DNA from: Larix kaempferi
Taxonomy: Eukaryota; Streptophyta; Pinopsida; Pinales; Pinaceae
Assembly: GCA_027924585.1 (NCBI GenBank)
Contig: BSBM01000826.1
Location: forward strand, 13,051,501 to 13,115,500
DNA: 64,000 nucleotides
Reading direction: 5' to 3'
Numbering within the stretch: the first letter of the stretch is position 1; every line of letters begins with the position of its first letter. This document shows, piece after piece, positions 44,421 through 54,790 of the stretch. The position numbers and the translations under genes are program-made. The notes under the pieces are model-generated. The model saw only the letters and a list, made by a program, of their open reading frames with translations. It had not been told where the DNA came from and did not search any database.

Positions 44421-45400
44421 ACTACCCCAAATATGCATTCTACAATTATTATTTATATTATATAGATTCCATTATATAGATTCCTTAACCAAATAAATAA
44501 TCAATTGAGTTATGCATTCTACAATTATTACTTACATTATAACTTTTTAAATAAAAGACAAAAAAATAAAGTGTATCTGATATAGTATGCGATCACATTG
44601 GAACGTCATGAAAAACACTATTCACCAATAATATGTTTTAAATGCCAATTTCAACAATTTTTTATAAAGTTGAAATTGTATATTAAAATTGATTTGTAAG
44701 TTGGGTAGGCAGAAGTGAGTGATTTAATGTATGGTTTTCAAAAAATCTTTGTTCAATTTAATAAATGGCTTTGAAAGTCTTTGTTCCTGGTTGCAATGAA
44801 CTACAATTATTCTTTATGTTGCATTATGAACAAGAACCAAATTAGCTTGGTTAGAAATGTGATTAGCACATATTTGTGATTCAATGGAAAACATAAAATG
44901 AGGAAGTGAACATGTCACTTATAGTCTCTATTGGTTATTACAAAGATTCTAGGTTATGGCATATTGCAACTCATTTCCTCTAATTATATAATACGGTAGC
45001 AATGTCATGGGAAATGTTCCAAAATGCTAATGTCAATGAGGTCTCGTTGGCTTAGTAAAAACCCCCTCCACGGTTGTCCCCACCCTGCACTCAATCCCCA
45101 TCAACATGTACAACACAAGCGATGGTACCCCCTTCTTTGCTTTGCGATCCCTCTGATTGTCCCCATCCCCTTAAAGTGCTCCAACACAAGTTGGTCAGGA
45201 AGTCTTTGTGTCAAGGTCCCATTTTGTCCAGCTGCATGATAGGTCTCTCTCACACATGCACAAAGCCCATTCACACCAGTTTATCAAGGTACTCTATGTG
45301 TGAAGGTTATCATAGTTATGGTTCCCTTTCTCTAGTTTGGACTCTCATGATGATCAGTACGATGGAAAGTCTCAATGATGGAATGAATGAATGACCCTTG
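44421..45400. other. Anonymous spacer
   Basis: Nothing recognised. A short duplication of ATTATATAGATTCC occurs at 44457-44483. Confidence 0.45.
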
Positions 45401-46220
45401 GATGAGTTTACAACACGATATATGCATGTTCTCATCTTAACAAGTGGCTCCCCTGGAACACTTTTCCCTTTTTAATCTCACTTAGGATAATTAATCTCAT
45501 AATTAATTAAAGCGACACTCAAACTAAGGTTAAGGAATTTTGGGTTAAAAAGGTTAATGAAGGATAAGGACATTAGCTAAGGTCTGTGAAATTCTAAATC
45601 ATAGCAGATCATGGAGATGAGTATACCTCATGGAGAAAGAATGAGCAGAAAAGATTAATTACAATGAAAATTACAGTAAAAATGAGCAGACAATTAGTCA
45701 TGCATGAGAACTCAGGTAGAAACAGAATAATGTCACATGATCCAATAATAAGTATAGTCAACAATGATGTTACAATGGAGAGAATTTGAATCTCAGAGGA
45801 GAATTCGAGTCTCAGTCAATCTAGCATAGGAATTGTCACCTCTATCAGTGCTCCAAAGCTCCCAAACTCAGTTAAACTCAACCAAATCTCAGTTAACTGA
45901 CCAAAAGGGGTGCATTAGTGAGTTTGGCATGCAAATCACTCAAAAAAGGACACATGAGACCACAAACAGTGGCTATCGGAGCATAAACCCCCCACAAGAG
46001 TCAGTTAACTCAGGTGGACTGAACTAGAACACTGAGTTGGATCCTAAAATGTAGGGAACTTACTCAAGTGGTCTTAAAATGGTGCATGCAAGGCGCATTA
46101 GGTGGATGATGGATCCTAGATGACATATGCACACCACTAGGGGGGAAATGACATCATCAACTACTGGGAAAAAGAAATAATGCTAGTTAGGACAAGGATG
46201 GAGTGTTAAATTTTCTAACA
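45401..46220 (-). repeat. Probable Copia-3 3' LTR (outer end unknown)
   Basis: On the minus strand the LTR starts TGTTAGAAAATTTAACACTC at 46220 and is preceded by a G-rich polypurine tract (plus strand CCCCCCCTAA, 46221-46230). The other end cannot be fixed because the partner LTR is not in the window. Confidence 0.55.
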
Positions 46221-46429
46221 CCCCCCCTAAATCCAAACGTGTGCATCCTGGGCCCTAGTTACTATGACCAAAGGTCACCCATACAATCAAATAAATGATA
46301 AAAGGATAATTGTCCATAAAACAAGGAAATGGGGAAAACCTCATGGGAAAACCCCCCCTAAAAAATAGGACAACGAGGAGATCAAACAACTTTCACACCA
46401 AGTAGAGATCTGAGAAAAACAAATCTCTT

Positions 46430-47268
46430 CTAAGTGAAAAACTTAGTGAATATATCTGCAATCATCTCCTCTATAGGACAATAATGCAGTGAGATGGTCC
46501 TATTGTGCTTTAGCTCCCTAATGTAGTACATGTGAACCTCAATATGTTTGGTCCTTTGCTTTTGAACTGAGTCACTGGATTTCCTGATGGCACTTTGATT
46601 ATCACAAAAAATCTCTATTGAAGGAGAAGGGTAAATGCCAAACTCTGTCAAGATCTCATGCAACCAAATTGCATGGATAGCTGCATTCACAGCCCCTCTG
46701 TACTCTGCCTCTATTGAAGAAAGTGCGAATGTTGCTTGCTTCTTGCTTGACCAACAGATTGATCTTAATCCCAACATGAATACATACCTTGAAGTAGATT
46801 TCCTATCAGTATTGTCTCTAGCCTAGTCTGAGTCAGTAAAACCAACCAGATCTAGCTGAGCACCAGCAGAATAATGAATACCAAACTCTCTCGTACCTTG
46901 CACATGGTGCAAGATCCTCTTTGTTGCCTTCTAATGCAGCTTATCTGGCTTTTGCATGTACCTAGCCACAACACAAATAGCATATGATAGAGTTGGTCTC
47001 GAATGTGTCAAATACAACAAGCTACCAATCAGTTATCTATAAAGAGTGTTATCAACCAAGGGAGTAGAAACACCTTCTTCCAATCGAATGCCAGATAAGA
47101 AGGGAAAAGATGTGGCTTTGCAATCAACGATATGGAACTTTGTGAGTAAATCAAATGCATACCTTGACTATGAAATCATGATCCCCGGAGCATTTTGAGT
47201 TACTTCAAGACCAATGAATTATTTTAACAGTCCTAGATCCGTCGTAACGAATGCTTTTTTCAAGCATT
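46430..47268 (-). pseudogene. Copia-3 RT end and RNase H
   Basis: From 47268 on the minus strand, shifted frames read KKAFVTTDLGLLK, FIGLEVTQ, LIGSLLYLTHSRPTLSYA and YMQKPDKLH. RNase H follows with DSD near 46830, KKQATFALSSIEAEYRGAVN, IEIFCDNQSAI and TKHIEVHMYYIREL. All three visible acidic boxes are present. The frame ends ADIFTKFFT at 46430. The damage is a few stops, one frameshift and the insertion upstream. Confidence 0.85.
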
Positions 47269-47269
47269 G

Positions 47270-47775
47270 GAGGAAATTCGAGGTCTAAAATGGGCCTCCT
47301 AGGGAAAATAATAAAATAATAGTTAAAATAATGAAATAATAGTTAAAATGATAAAATAATATTTATTAATTTTGGAGGAAGAAAGAAAAAAGCTACTTTT
47401 TTTGTTCGTATTTTCAACATATCTCCCAGCGTTTTTACTCAAATTTCGACCGGAAGCACTCATTGGATGCGGTTCATATTTTCAACATATCTCCCAACGT
47501 TTTTACTCGAATTTCGACCGGGAGAACTCGTTGGATGCGGAATTAAATTCTGCATCCAACGAGTTCTCCCGGTCGAAATTCGAGTAAAAACGTTGGGAGA
47601 TATGTTGAAAATACAAACAAAAAAATGTAGTTTTGTTTTTATGACAAATATCTCAAGCCAACCATTATGGTTGACTCATTTTATTGAAATTCTATTGGTT
47701 CTTGAATCCAACTCGTCAAGAAATTATGGTTGGCTCATTTTCTTATAAGGCCCATTTTAGACCCCAAAATTCCTC
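47270..47775. mobile_element. Foldback/MITE-like insertion in Copia-3 RT
   Basis: A ~506-bp insertion bounded by inverted repeats of about 28 bp: left GAGGAAATTCGAGGTCTAAAATGGGCCT; right, read on the minus strand, GAGGAATTTTGGGGTCTAAAATGGGCCT. It separates the KHIKSS and LEKAF parts of RT. I see no clean target duplication. Inside are two direct 68-bp-spaced copies of one sequence and an inverted third copy that forms a long perfect hairpin. It has no coding capacity. Confidence 0.75.
47409..47613. repeat. Perfect 62-bp-arm hairpin plus extra direct copy
   Basis: The left arm 47477-47538 and right arm 47552-47613 are exact reverse complements, with a 13-base loop (GGAATTAAATTCT). A third copy in direct orientation lies at 47409-47470 with a few substitutions. 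Confidence 0.95.
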
Positions 47776-48480
47776 TAATGGAAGACTTGATGTGCTTCAA
47801 CCCAGTAGCAGATCCACCGATGATGAGCAAGTCATCCCCATACAAAACAATCAACAATAAACATCCTCCCTTATGTTGCATGTAAACATTGCAATCGGAT
47901 TTGCATCTTTCAAACTTTTGTGACAGTAAGATGGAAACCATCTTTGCATACCATGCCCTTAGGGCTTGCTTGAGCCCATGCAGTGATCTCCTCAGTCTGC
48001 ATACGAAGGAAGGATCATCAGTGTACCCCTCAGGATGTTTCATGTAGATCTCTTCTTCTAAGTCACCATGCAAGAAGGCACTCTTTACATCCATGTGATG
48101 TGCCTCCCATGCATTCGAAGCTGCAATGGCCAAAACAACCCTTACTGAATCCATTCTTGCTACAGGAGCGAATGTCTCATTCTAGTCCAAACCTTGAACT
48201 TGTGAGTACCCCTTTGGAACCAACAGAGCTTTGTACTTGGTTGCAGATCCATCAGATGCAAGCTTTGCTTTGTAGTTCCATTTGCATTGAACTAGTTTTC
48301 TCCCTGGGGGAAGAGAGACAAGATCCCATGTCTCATTGTTCTACAGTGACTCATATTCTTCATCCATGGTTGCTTGACATCTCGGATCATGGCAAGCCTC
48401 TCTGTAAGACTTTGGATCAGACCCCACCATCACGAAGCACTTCTCAGGAGAAGTGATATGTATGGAAAAGTGCAATGTTT
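47776..48480 (-). pseudogene. Copia-3 reverse transcriptase, main part
   Basis: The 139-codon frame 48154-47735 (its last ~13 codons read into the insertion) contains DSVRVVLAIAASNAWEAHHM, DVKSAFLHGDLEEEIYMKHPEGY (catalytic Asp), SLHGLKQALRAWY and IVLYGDDLLIIGG. The YxDD motif is YGDD, so both catalytic aspartates are kept. The N-terminal blocks (to about 48480) continue upstream in the same direction with a stop near 48183. The frame breaks at 47776 because of the foldback insertion. Confidence 0.85.
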
Positions 48481-48916
48481 GCATCTTGGTATTGAGATCT
48501 TGTTATTCTGTAGTCAGATGGATCTCTAACAATGTCTGGCCCAGCTTCCTCAATAAGATTTTGAGCCCATTTAGGCTTTGGATTGGGAGTAGGTGTTGGT
48601 TTTGGATCTGGATCTGCTAAATCTTCATACTCAATATCTAGATCTGAATCATATTAATCTTCTTCTTCAGAATTTGAATGTGGATCACCTGTAGAAACAT
48701 CATTATGAGCAAATGGAATAGGTAAATCAGTTATACCTTGTTCTTCAATTGGTTGTAGATCATGCAATGGATCCTCATTGAATTGAACACTTCTTTCAAT
48801 GAAGCATTTCTTGGTTGCAATCTCCATTAGTTTGTAAGCTTTTGCATATTCTGCATATCCAAGAAGAATGCATTCGCTACTTTGAGGTTGAAGTGCTTTC
48901 CTCTTGTAAGAGGGGA
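48481..48916 (-). pseudogene. Copia-3 integrase-RT linker
   Basis: An acidic, low-complexity segment (DSDLDIEYEDL-like on the minus strand) linking integrase and RT. It matches the variable linker of Copia pol. Confidence 0.5.
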
Positions 48917-49567
48917 TTATGGCCCATGCCTTGGATCCAAAACCCTCAGGTGAGAGAGATCAGGTTTGTGTCCCTTCAGTGCTTCGAATGGAGTGACCCC
49001 ATCAACAGATTTGTGGGGTACCCTATTATGAATGTATGTGGCACAGTTCACTACTTCTGCCCAAAGATTTGATGGGAGATCTCTTGCTTCAAGCAAGATG
49101 GTAGCCATCTCTTTCAATGACCTATTCTTCCTCTCTGCTACACCATTTTGTTGTGGTGTGTAAGGGACAGAATGTTGCATTTGAATACCTTCGGAAGCAC
49201 ATAGTTGTTGCAACTCCTTCTTGATGTACTCCCCTCCATTATCTGATCTGAGTGCCTTGATCTTCCTTCCAACCGTGTTCTCAACTAAGGCTTTGAAAAA
49301 ATTGAAGCTTTCGAATAGCTCAAATTTTTGTTTAAAAAAGCATATCCAGCAAAACCTAGAGTTGTCATCAATGAAGGTCAGAAGGTATCTCGATCCATTC
49401 ATTGAAGCAGTGGGCATCGGTCCTGAGACATCACTATGAATCAGATCAAATATGGAGGAAGCTCTCTTTTCCTTCCCAACATCATACTTTCGCTCTGGGT
49501 GCTTCCCTACCAAGCAACCTTTGCAGATTCCATGAGAGAAATTTATGTCTAACAAACCTTCAACCAT
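48917..49567 (-). pseudogene. Copia-3 integrase core
   Basis: 216 open codons. The HHCC end is seen as GICKGCLVGKHPERKYD. The core follows with SIFDLIHSDVSGPM (first Asp), KIKALRSDNGGEYI (second Asp) and PQQNGVAERKNRSLKEMA (Glu). FWAEVVNCATYIHNRVPHK-like and GHKPDLSHLRV segments come next. The full D,D,E triad is present. Immediately upstream (49570-49700) is the GAG-pre-integrase region in a broken frame. Confidence 0.85.
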
Positions 49568-49705
49568 CTCTTGATTGTGCGACTATTGTAGGTACTTGAA
49601 GTTTAGGTGTTTGAATCTTTCATGCCAGAGTCTGCTTGTCTCATTTGCATGAGTCAAGAGAGCACTTTGATGTGAATATGGAAAGAAGCAGGAGAACTCA
49701 TATGC

Positions 49706-50059
49706 CTAGGAGGTATGGTTTGCAACTCCTTTGGCTATCAGCTTCCCAGATGAGATCTCTACAACCTCAATTGTGTCAAGTCCAAATACTACTTTCTTTG
49801 GTGAACTTGTGTGTGTCATCTGATAAACAGACAACAAATTAGATGCTAGAGAAGGAACATATAGCACATTGTTGAACTTTCCATGCTCAAGTTGTATAGT
49901 GCCCTTCCCTTCAGCAAAGATTTGAGAGTCATCTCCCATGTGTATGTTAGGGCCATCGGTGAGATCTAATGGAGAAAATGGCTCTCTGGAGGCAACCATG
50001 TGGTTGGAGGCTCCAGAATCAATAAGAAAAGCTTGGGATTGTGAGAATCTAGGCTTCAA
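49706..50059 (-). pseudogene. Copia-3 protease
   Basis: 117 open codons with AFLIDSGASNHMVAS near the start (active-site D-S-G intact), then VLYVPSLASNLLSVYQM, the usual end of the Copia protease. It lies between the zinc knuckle and integrase as expected. Confidence 0.85.
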
Positions 50060-50170
50060 TGCAGGGCATCTCTCATGATCTTATAACTTGCTACCTAGAT
50101 CAGTGTTCATTGCGCCTTCTGGGAAGGCAATGTTGTGTTGTTCAAGGAGTTTTTCCATTTGATCTATGGT

Positions 50171-50838
50171 CTACTTCATACAAAAACTCTCAGGATGGTT
50201 ACCCTTCTTGCAGTATGTACACTTGGATTTTTCAAATTTATTTTGCTTGTCCTTCTTGGAGTTGGAGGCTCCTTCCGATGGACTAGACTTTGCATTCTGC
50301 TTGGGTTCAAATTGTTGCTTCTCCTTTCCCTTTTGCTTCCCTTTTGTATTCGCACTTTTTGACTCTCCAGCCATAACAGCTTGATTTTTTTAGGCTTTCA
50401 AGCCGCCCATCTAAATCAATTTGTCTTGTTCTTGGATGAGAGATTCAGTTAATACATCTAAGGATGGCATTTTCCAACCAAGGATTGGCAATCTCCCTGA
50501 ATGGAAAACTCCGGACCAAGTTTGCTTAGAATGGATATCACCAGCTGCTCATCCTTCTTCTCAATGCCACATTGCTTGCATTGCATGACCAAAGATTTGA
50601 ATTTAGAAAAGAATTGATGTATAGTTTCGAAACTGTTGGGTTGAAGAGCAATTAACTCATTCTCCAGAATATGGCCCCTCAACTCATCTTGTTTGCCGAA
50701 GCGGGTCTCTAGCTTCAACCAAACCTCTCTTGGAGTCTTCAATCCATCGAGGTGGAAGAGTAGATCTCTGGAAATATGAAACCAAATGCTTCATCCAATC
50801 TATTCAGATACTTGGTGATCCACATTGTAGTTAGAATT
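50171..50838 (-). pseudogene. Copia-3 gag with zinc knuckle
   Basis: 50742-50458 gives a UBN2-type gag (KTPREVWLKLETRFGKQDEL, FKSLVMQCKQCGI, LVISILSKLGPEF). 50374-50171 gives a lysine-rich stretch and a CCHC knuckle (CTYCKKGNHPESFC). The N-terminus (WITKYLNRLDEAF-like, about 50820-50760) is cut at 50838 by the Gypsy-C LTR. Confidence 0.8.
50834..50838. repeat. Putative Gypsy-C target duplication (left)
   Basis: GAATT immediately precedes the LTR. The partner would lie outside the window. Confidence 0.3.
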
Positions 50839-51303
50839 TGTTGTCGGACGCTAACTTCAACACATCCTCAACCAGTCATCGTTGTTGATACAACTTCGAC
50901 AAGTTTCGACACAACATGACTTCGACAACTTCAGCATTTCGACAGGTTTTTGATTTCGACACAACTCCGACAAGTCTCGACTTCGACATGCTGAACTGTT
51001 GGAACCGTTCTAACTTCTTCTTTGTAACTGAACGTAACGAGCAGGAACCCAAGCATCTCAGACTTCTTTATAAGCATGTAAACTATTGTAACATAAATCT
51101 TATCAGAATCAATCAGTTTTGATCTGTTTGCAAGTAATAGAAGAATAGTTCGCATTCCTGCATATTATTTGTGCGTATTTTTGTTTATCTGTATTGCGTA
51201 ATCCTGCTTTGCTCATTCTGTTTATAAGCTTCCGCCATAATAGAGCCGACTCATTCAGTCGAAATGTTGTCCCCCTCGTGCTTTCTGGACACGACCCGGA
51301 ACA
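50839..51303 (+). repeat. Gypsy-C 5' LTR
   Basis: A 465-bp LTR, TGTTGTCGG...CGGAACA, inserted in Copia-3 gag and directly followed by a PBS. The U3 has a cluster of TTCGACA heptamers (50895-50988). A weak TATA-like TTTATAAGC occurs at 51069 and again at 51220. The partner LTR is not in the window. Confidence 0.7.
50895..50988 (+). promoter_or_regulatory. TTCGACA heptamer cluster in LTR U3
   Basis: Six exact TTCGACA copies begin at 50895, 50905, 50921, 50938, 50955 and 50982, with two near-matches between them. Possible binding-site array for LTR transcription; the factor is unknown. Confidence 0.6.
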
Positions 51304-51304
51304 T

Positions 51305-51316
51305 TGGTATTAGAGC
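51305..51316 (+). promoter_or_regulatory. Gypsy-C primer binding site
   Basis: TGGTATTAGAGC, one base from the tRNA-Met consensus, one base after the LTR end. Confidence 0.8.
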
Positions 51317-51379
51317 GCACTCAGTTTTGTTCGTGCTTAAGTTCTGCGTATACACACTTCTCTCGAAGTTACCTGACTT

Positions 51380-51865
51380 ATGTCAGTTCAAACTCGCTCG
51401 CAATCTCAACAATCCAAGCAGACACAATCTCTAGAAATGACAGAAGAAACAGACGATAGACATGCAGCCGAGGAGACAGCACAGGTTATTGAGCAAGCTC
51501 TGGCTCGACAACGGACTAAAATGTTCACCCAGTTCAACTAGATTCTCATGCAATTCGCTTCGACATCCGGAGGATCCTCGACGAGAACTCACTCCGATAA
51601 AATCAGCCCCTTCAAAGTGCAAATAAATCTGGACATACCAAATCTTGAAGGTAAGATTGACGCGGAATTTGTCGACAATTGGGTATTACAATTAGAATCC
51701 TATTACACTATAAATCAACTCCCGGAAGCTGAAAAGATCACCATTGCATCAGTAAAGATGTCTACCTCCGTGCACTACTGGTGGGAGAATGTTGGGCCTG
51801 GCCCAAGTGGGGCAATTTTGAACAAGGAATTTTGGAACTGCGAAGCTAAGCGCAATTTCGCATAA
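51380..51865 (+). pseudogene. Gypsy-C gag N-terminus (truncated)
   Basis: From about 51380 the plus strand reads SVQTRSQSQQSKQTQSLEMT, a polar lead with one stop near 51540. It is followed by the gag core ISPFKVQINLDIPNLEGKID, DNWVLQLESYYTINQLPEAE and SVHYWWENVGPGPSG. It ends at a stop at 51863 and no zinc knuckle or pol follows. The element seems to be cut here by Gypsy-D, or deleted. Confidence 0.75.
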
Positions 51866-51879
51866 ATACTTTTTTTGTA

Positions 51880-53440
51880 CAAGTTTTGGAGATGCTGCAA
51901 AGTTGCGCGCAGCACAGTCTCAGAAGAACTACGAAGCTCGGTGCTGCGAGGATGCAGTGTCACGAAGTGTCCAGTCTTTAGGGATCCAGCAGAGTAGAGT
52001 GTTGGACAGGGAAGATGGCACGTGTTCTGGATAGACCATCGGCGGTCTATTTTTGGTAAATATGCTCCAGGAATGCCAAGCGGTGGGCAAGAGCAGATCG
52101 GGAAGAAAGCGACTGGTCACACACGCAAAAAATACCACTACCTGAACCAGTCGCATGAGACCGTTTGAGGAAGAACGGCTCGGCGAAAGCGACTTGTTGG
52201 CACGCATGTGACAAGAAGGCCGCTAGCGACGTGGGCATGCGCGAAGGGCAGGCCACAATGGAAGACGTGCTACCAGGCGCCAGCTAGCTCAATGAGCTGG
52301 AAACCGTAACCGTTTTGTAAACCTAAGGGTTTTGGCCTGCGGATTGTAAAGACATGACCTACAGGCATGATCTATAAATAGGGCACAATTTTGTATGGGA
52401 AAGGGTTAGCTCTTCATTTTGATTGATATTGATTATTGTAGAATCTTAAGCTTGAAAGCCATTGTAAGGGCTCTGCAGCTGAGTGCGCAAAGACCTATCT
52501 GAGAGAGAAGAGAGTCTGCAGCTGAGTGCGTAGATTAAGAACGATTGTACCCTTCCCAAAAAAATCAATATTAACAACCGTTCTTGTGGATGTAGCTCCA
52601 TCAAGGGGGTGAACCACGTTAAATCCTGTGTAGTGTGATCGGTTGTGTTGATATGTTCGTTCATTTGCTTAGTATGGATGTTTGATGTTGTTATCTGTTA
52701 TGTGATTGATTTTATATGTATTCACCACAGGAAATTATGGGAATAATATGTTAAGTAATGCATGAATGGATGAATGTTAAGTATTCAGTTCATCTAAGTC
52801 TTTGAATGTATGAACCTGTGGATAATCGCATAGTTAAGCACTGGATCTAAGAATAGTATTGGAACACGCAGTACTGTGTAGCTTGTCCAAGTAAAGCACC
52901 TTAAAGATAGTAGCTAAGTGTTGATGAATGGATCGAGATTGTCAAGTAAAGATTGAGTAGGGTTGATCAAGTCCTGAAAATGTTGCGCGATCTAGGTGAT
53001 GCACCGACCCATCTTGAGTGATGCGAGACAAGCTGTTAAATAGCTTATCGTCGTAATGCAGAGTGATTCTAACATTGCGCAGTCCTTGGATGCGCTAGGT
53101 GCGCGGCACCGCAATCTGACGAAGTGTCCACCGCGAAGTAGAGACTTCGTGCAATCATTTATTCACAGTAAGGATCCCTTATCGCGTTGTCCGTTAGTTG
53201 CTGTACACACTCGCATCACCAGGTTGTGGAAACTTGATTCTGCAACCACCCCCTCAGCTTCGCCTCGGGTGAGACCTCAGACTACTTGCAGTCTGTTGCC
53301 GAAAGGGCCGGTGAATAGGGGTTTTGTTGGTTCCTTGAACCACGAAGTACCTGGGTCTACACTGGAAACCTCTAGCTCAGTTTATACGCACCAACGAATG
53401 GTTTTGTTGCTCGGCTAAGACCAGTGATGCGATAGTATAT
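51880..53440 (+). other. Probable Gypsy-D 5' LTR and leader
   Basis: This CG-richer stretch contains a good TATA box (CTATAAATAGGGC at 52371) and a GTGGATGTAGCTCCATCAAG...AACCACGTTAAATC block (52577-52625) typical of the U5 end of plant Gypsy LTRs. I could not fix the LTR ends or a PBS because the partner LTR is not in the window. The remainder up to the gag frame at 53452 would be untranslated leader. Confidence 0.4.
52369..52382 (+). promoter_or_regulatory. TATA box
   Basis: ATCTATAAATAGGG, a strong TATA match upstream of the Gypsy-D coding region. Confidence 0.6.
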
Positions 53441-53451
53441 GTGGAAAAGTA

Positions 53452-54790
53452 ATGTGTGACGAAGAATACCAGTTCCCGTTGGGTTCAGACAATTGGCATC
53501 CCGAAAAGAAGGAGATCTCAGATTGGTGTGATAAGACCGAGAGAGATTTCGCAAAGAAAGAGAACAGGAAACCGCGTCTATCAGACGTGCAGTGTTTAAA
53601 CAGATACTTGTGGAGAGATATTCACGAGATTTTCTGGGCTTAGTTCCCAAACAAGCTACACTCGTGGATATCGCGACTCGCAGAAAAGAAACCCTGTTTT
53701 CAAGGAGAAGTACCTACAGAGTGGACTCCAGAGCTCACAACACAGCTCAAAGAAATAGATAGCCCATTGACACGAGCATACTTGAAGGATTTGTAACCGA
53801 GTTTGTTGTAGACACGCGGAAGTTCTACAGTCAAGCCAAAGCATACTTTTTCGAAGGATTCAGAGGTAAGTACCTGAACAATCTCAGTCTATACATTAAA
53901 ATGCTTCTAGCTGAGAAAGGCGTTTTAAGAATGCAATAATACTTTTGAATATGTCATGGTCAATAGCATTTTAAGTGATTCTAACGAAGAGACACATAAT
54001 CTGAGAAGTGGAAAGCGATATAAGTTTAATAAAGAAAAGAATCCCAGAGGACTTGGACTCCGCGTGAATACCGAACTCCCATGTGACCTTAACAATCAGA
54101 CCGCGTCGTCATTAGCCACCATCCACCCTATCACACCTCAGAATCCGTCGGTTGCAGAAACCACACCACCCCTAGATCAGAACCCACCCACTGCGAGCGT
54201 AGCGTAGCCCACCCCACAGAACGTTGACACCACAGGAGTTGGTGCTCAGGCCAGTCCGACCCAGACTATTCCAGTTCAAAATACCCAATCTCAGAATATT
54301 CCACAGAGTAGTATTCCTAGCACCATCCTGAGTAGCACATTTATTTTTTCCGTGCAGATAGTCAGCACTACTCAGAGCGCTGCACAACTAGGAAGTAGAA
54401 TGACAGACTGTCGATATTCAAAGGAACGGGTCTAGAAGACCCTGATCAGCATTGGTTTCTATGCGAAGCCATATGGAGTTTAAAGCAAATCCAGGACAAT
54501 GCTGTGAAGAGAACATAGCTCATCACCACTTTCAGAGACCGCGCCTTGCATTGGTTCATGAAATATTCTCAGGCACAGCCGAGAACCCTAACAGAAATTA
54601 AGACCGCGCCTTGCATTGGTTCATGAAATATTCTCAGGCACAGCCGAGAACCCTAACAGAAATTAAGGTTGCACTTGTTGTAGAGTTTAAGAAGCCGAAA
54701 TTAGAATCCCAGTGCATAACAGAATTAAAGGAAATCAAACAGAAACCTACTGAAACGGTATGTGAATTTGATTAGAAGTTTAAAACGTTG
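53452..54790 (+). pseudogene. Gypsy-D gag
   Basis: 53452-53643 is an N-terminal frame (WHPEKKEISDWCDKTERDFA) of unknown fold. 53956-54207 is polar then proline-rich (NLRSGKRYKFNKEKNPRGLG; PITPQNPSVAETTPP). 54420-54790, in broken frames, gives the Retrotrans_gag core: GLEDPDQHWFLCEAIW, ITTFRDRALHWFMKYSQAQP, VALVVEFKKPKLESQ and KQKPTETVCEFD. An exact 65-bp tandem duplication at 54536-54665 shifts the frame inside the core. Confidence 0.75.
54536..54665 (+). repeat. Exact 65-bp tandem duplication in gag
   Basis: The unit AGACCGCGCCTTGCATTGGT...CAGAAATTA is present twice head to tail (54536-54600 and 54601-54665). 65 is not a multiple of three. Confidence 0.95.

Larger units (their letters stand above)
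46221..50838 (-). mobile_element. Copia-3: well-preserved Ty1/copia element, 5' end cut
   Basis: On the minus strand gag (50838-50171), protease, integrase, RT and RNase H follow each other in Copia order, with most catalytic residues intact. RT is split by a foldback insertion (47270-47775). At 50838 the gag frame is interrupted by the LTR of Gypsy-C (plus strand), so the 5' LTR lies outside the window. Confidence 0.9.

Noticed and set aside
45024-45394. Overlapping Pro/His-rich frames
   Set aside because: Two frames of C-rich DNA with no recognisable domain; likely chance.
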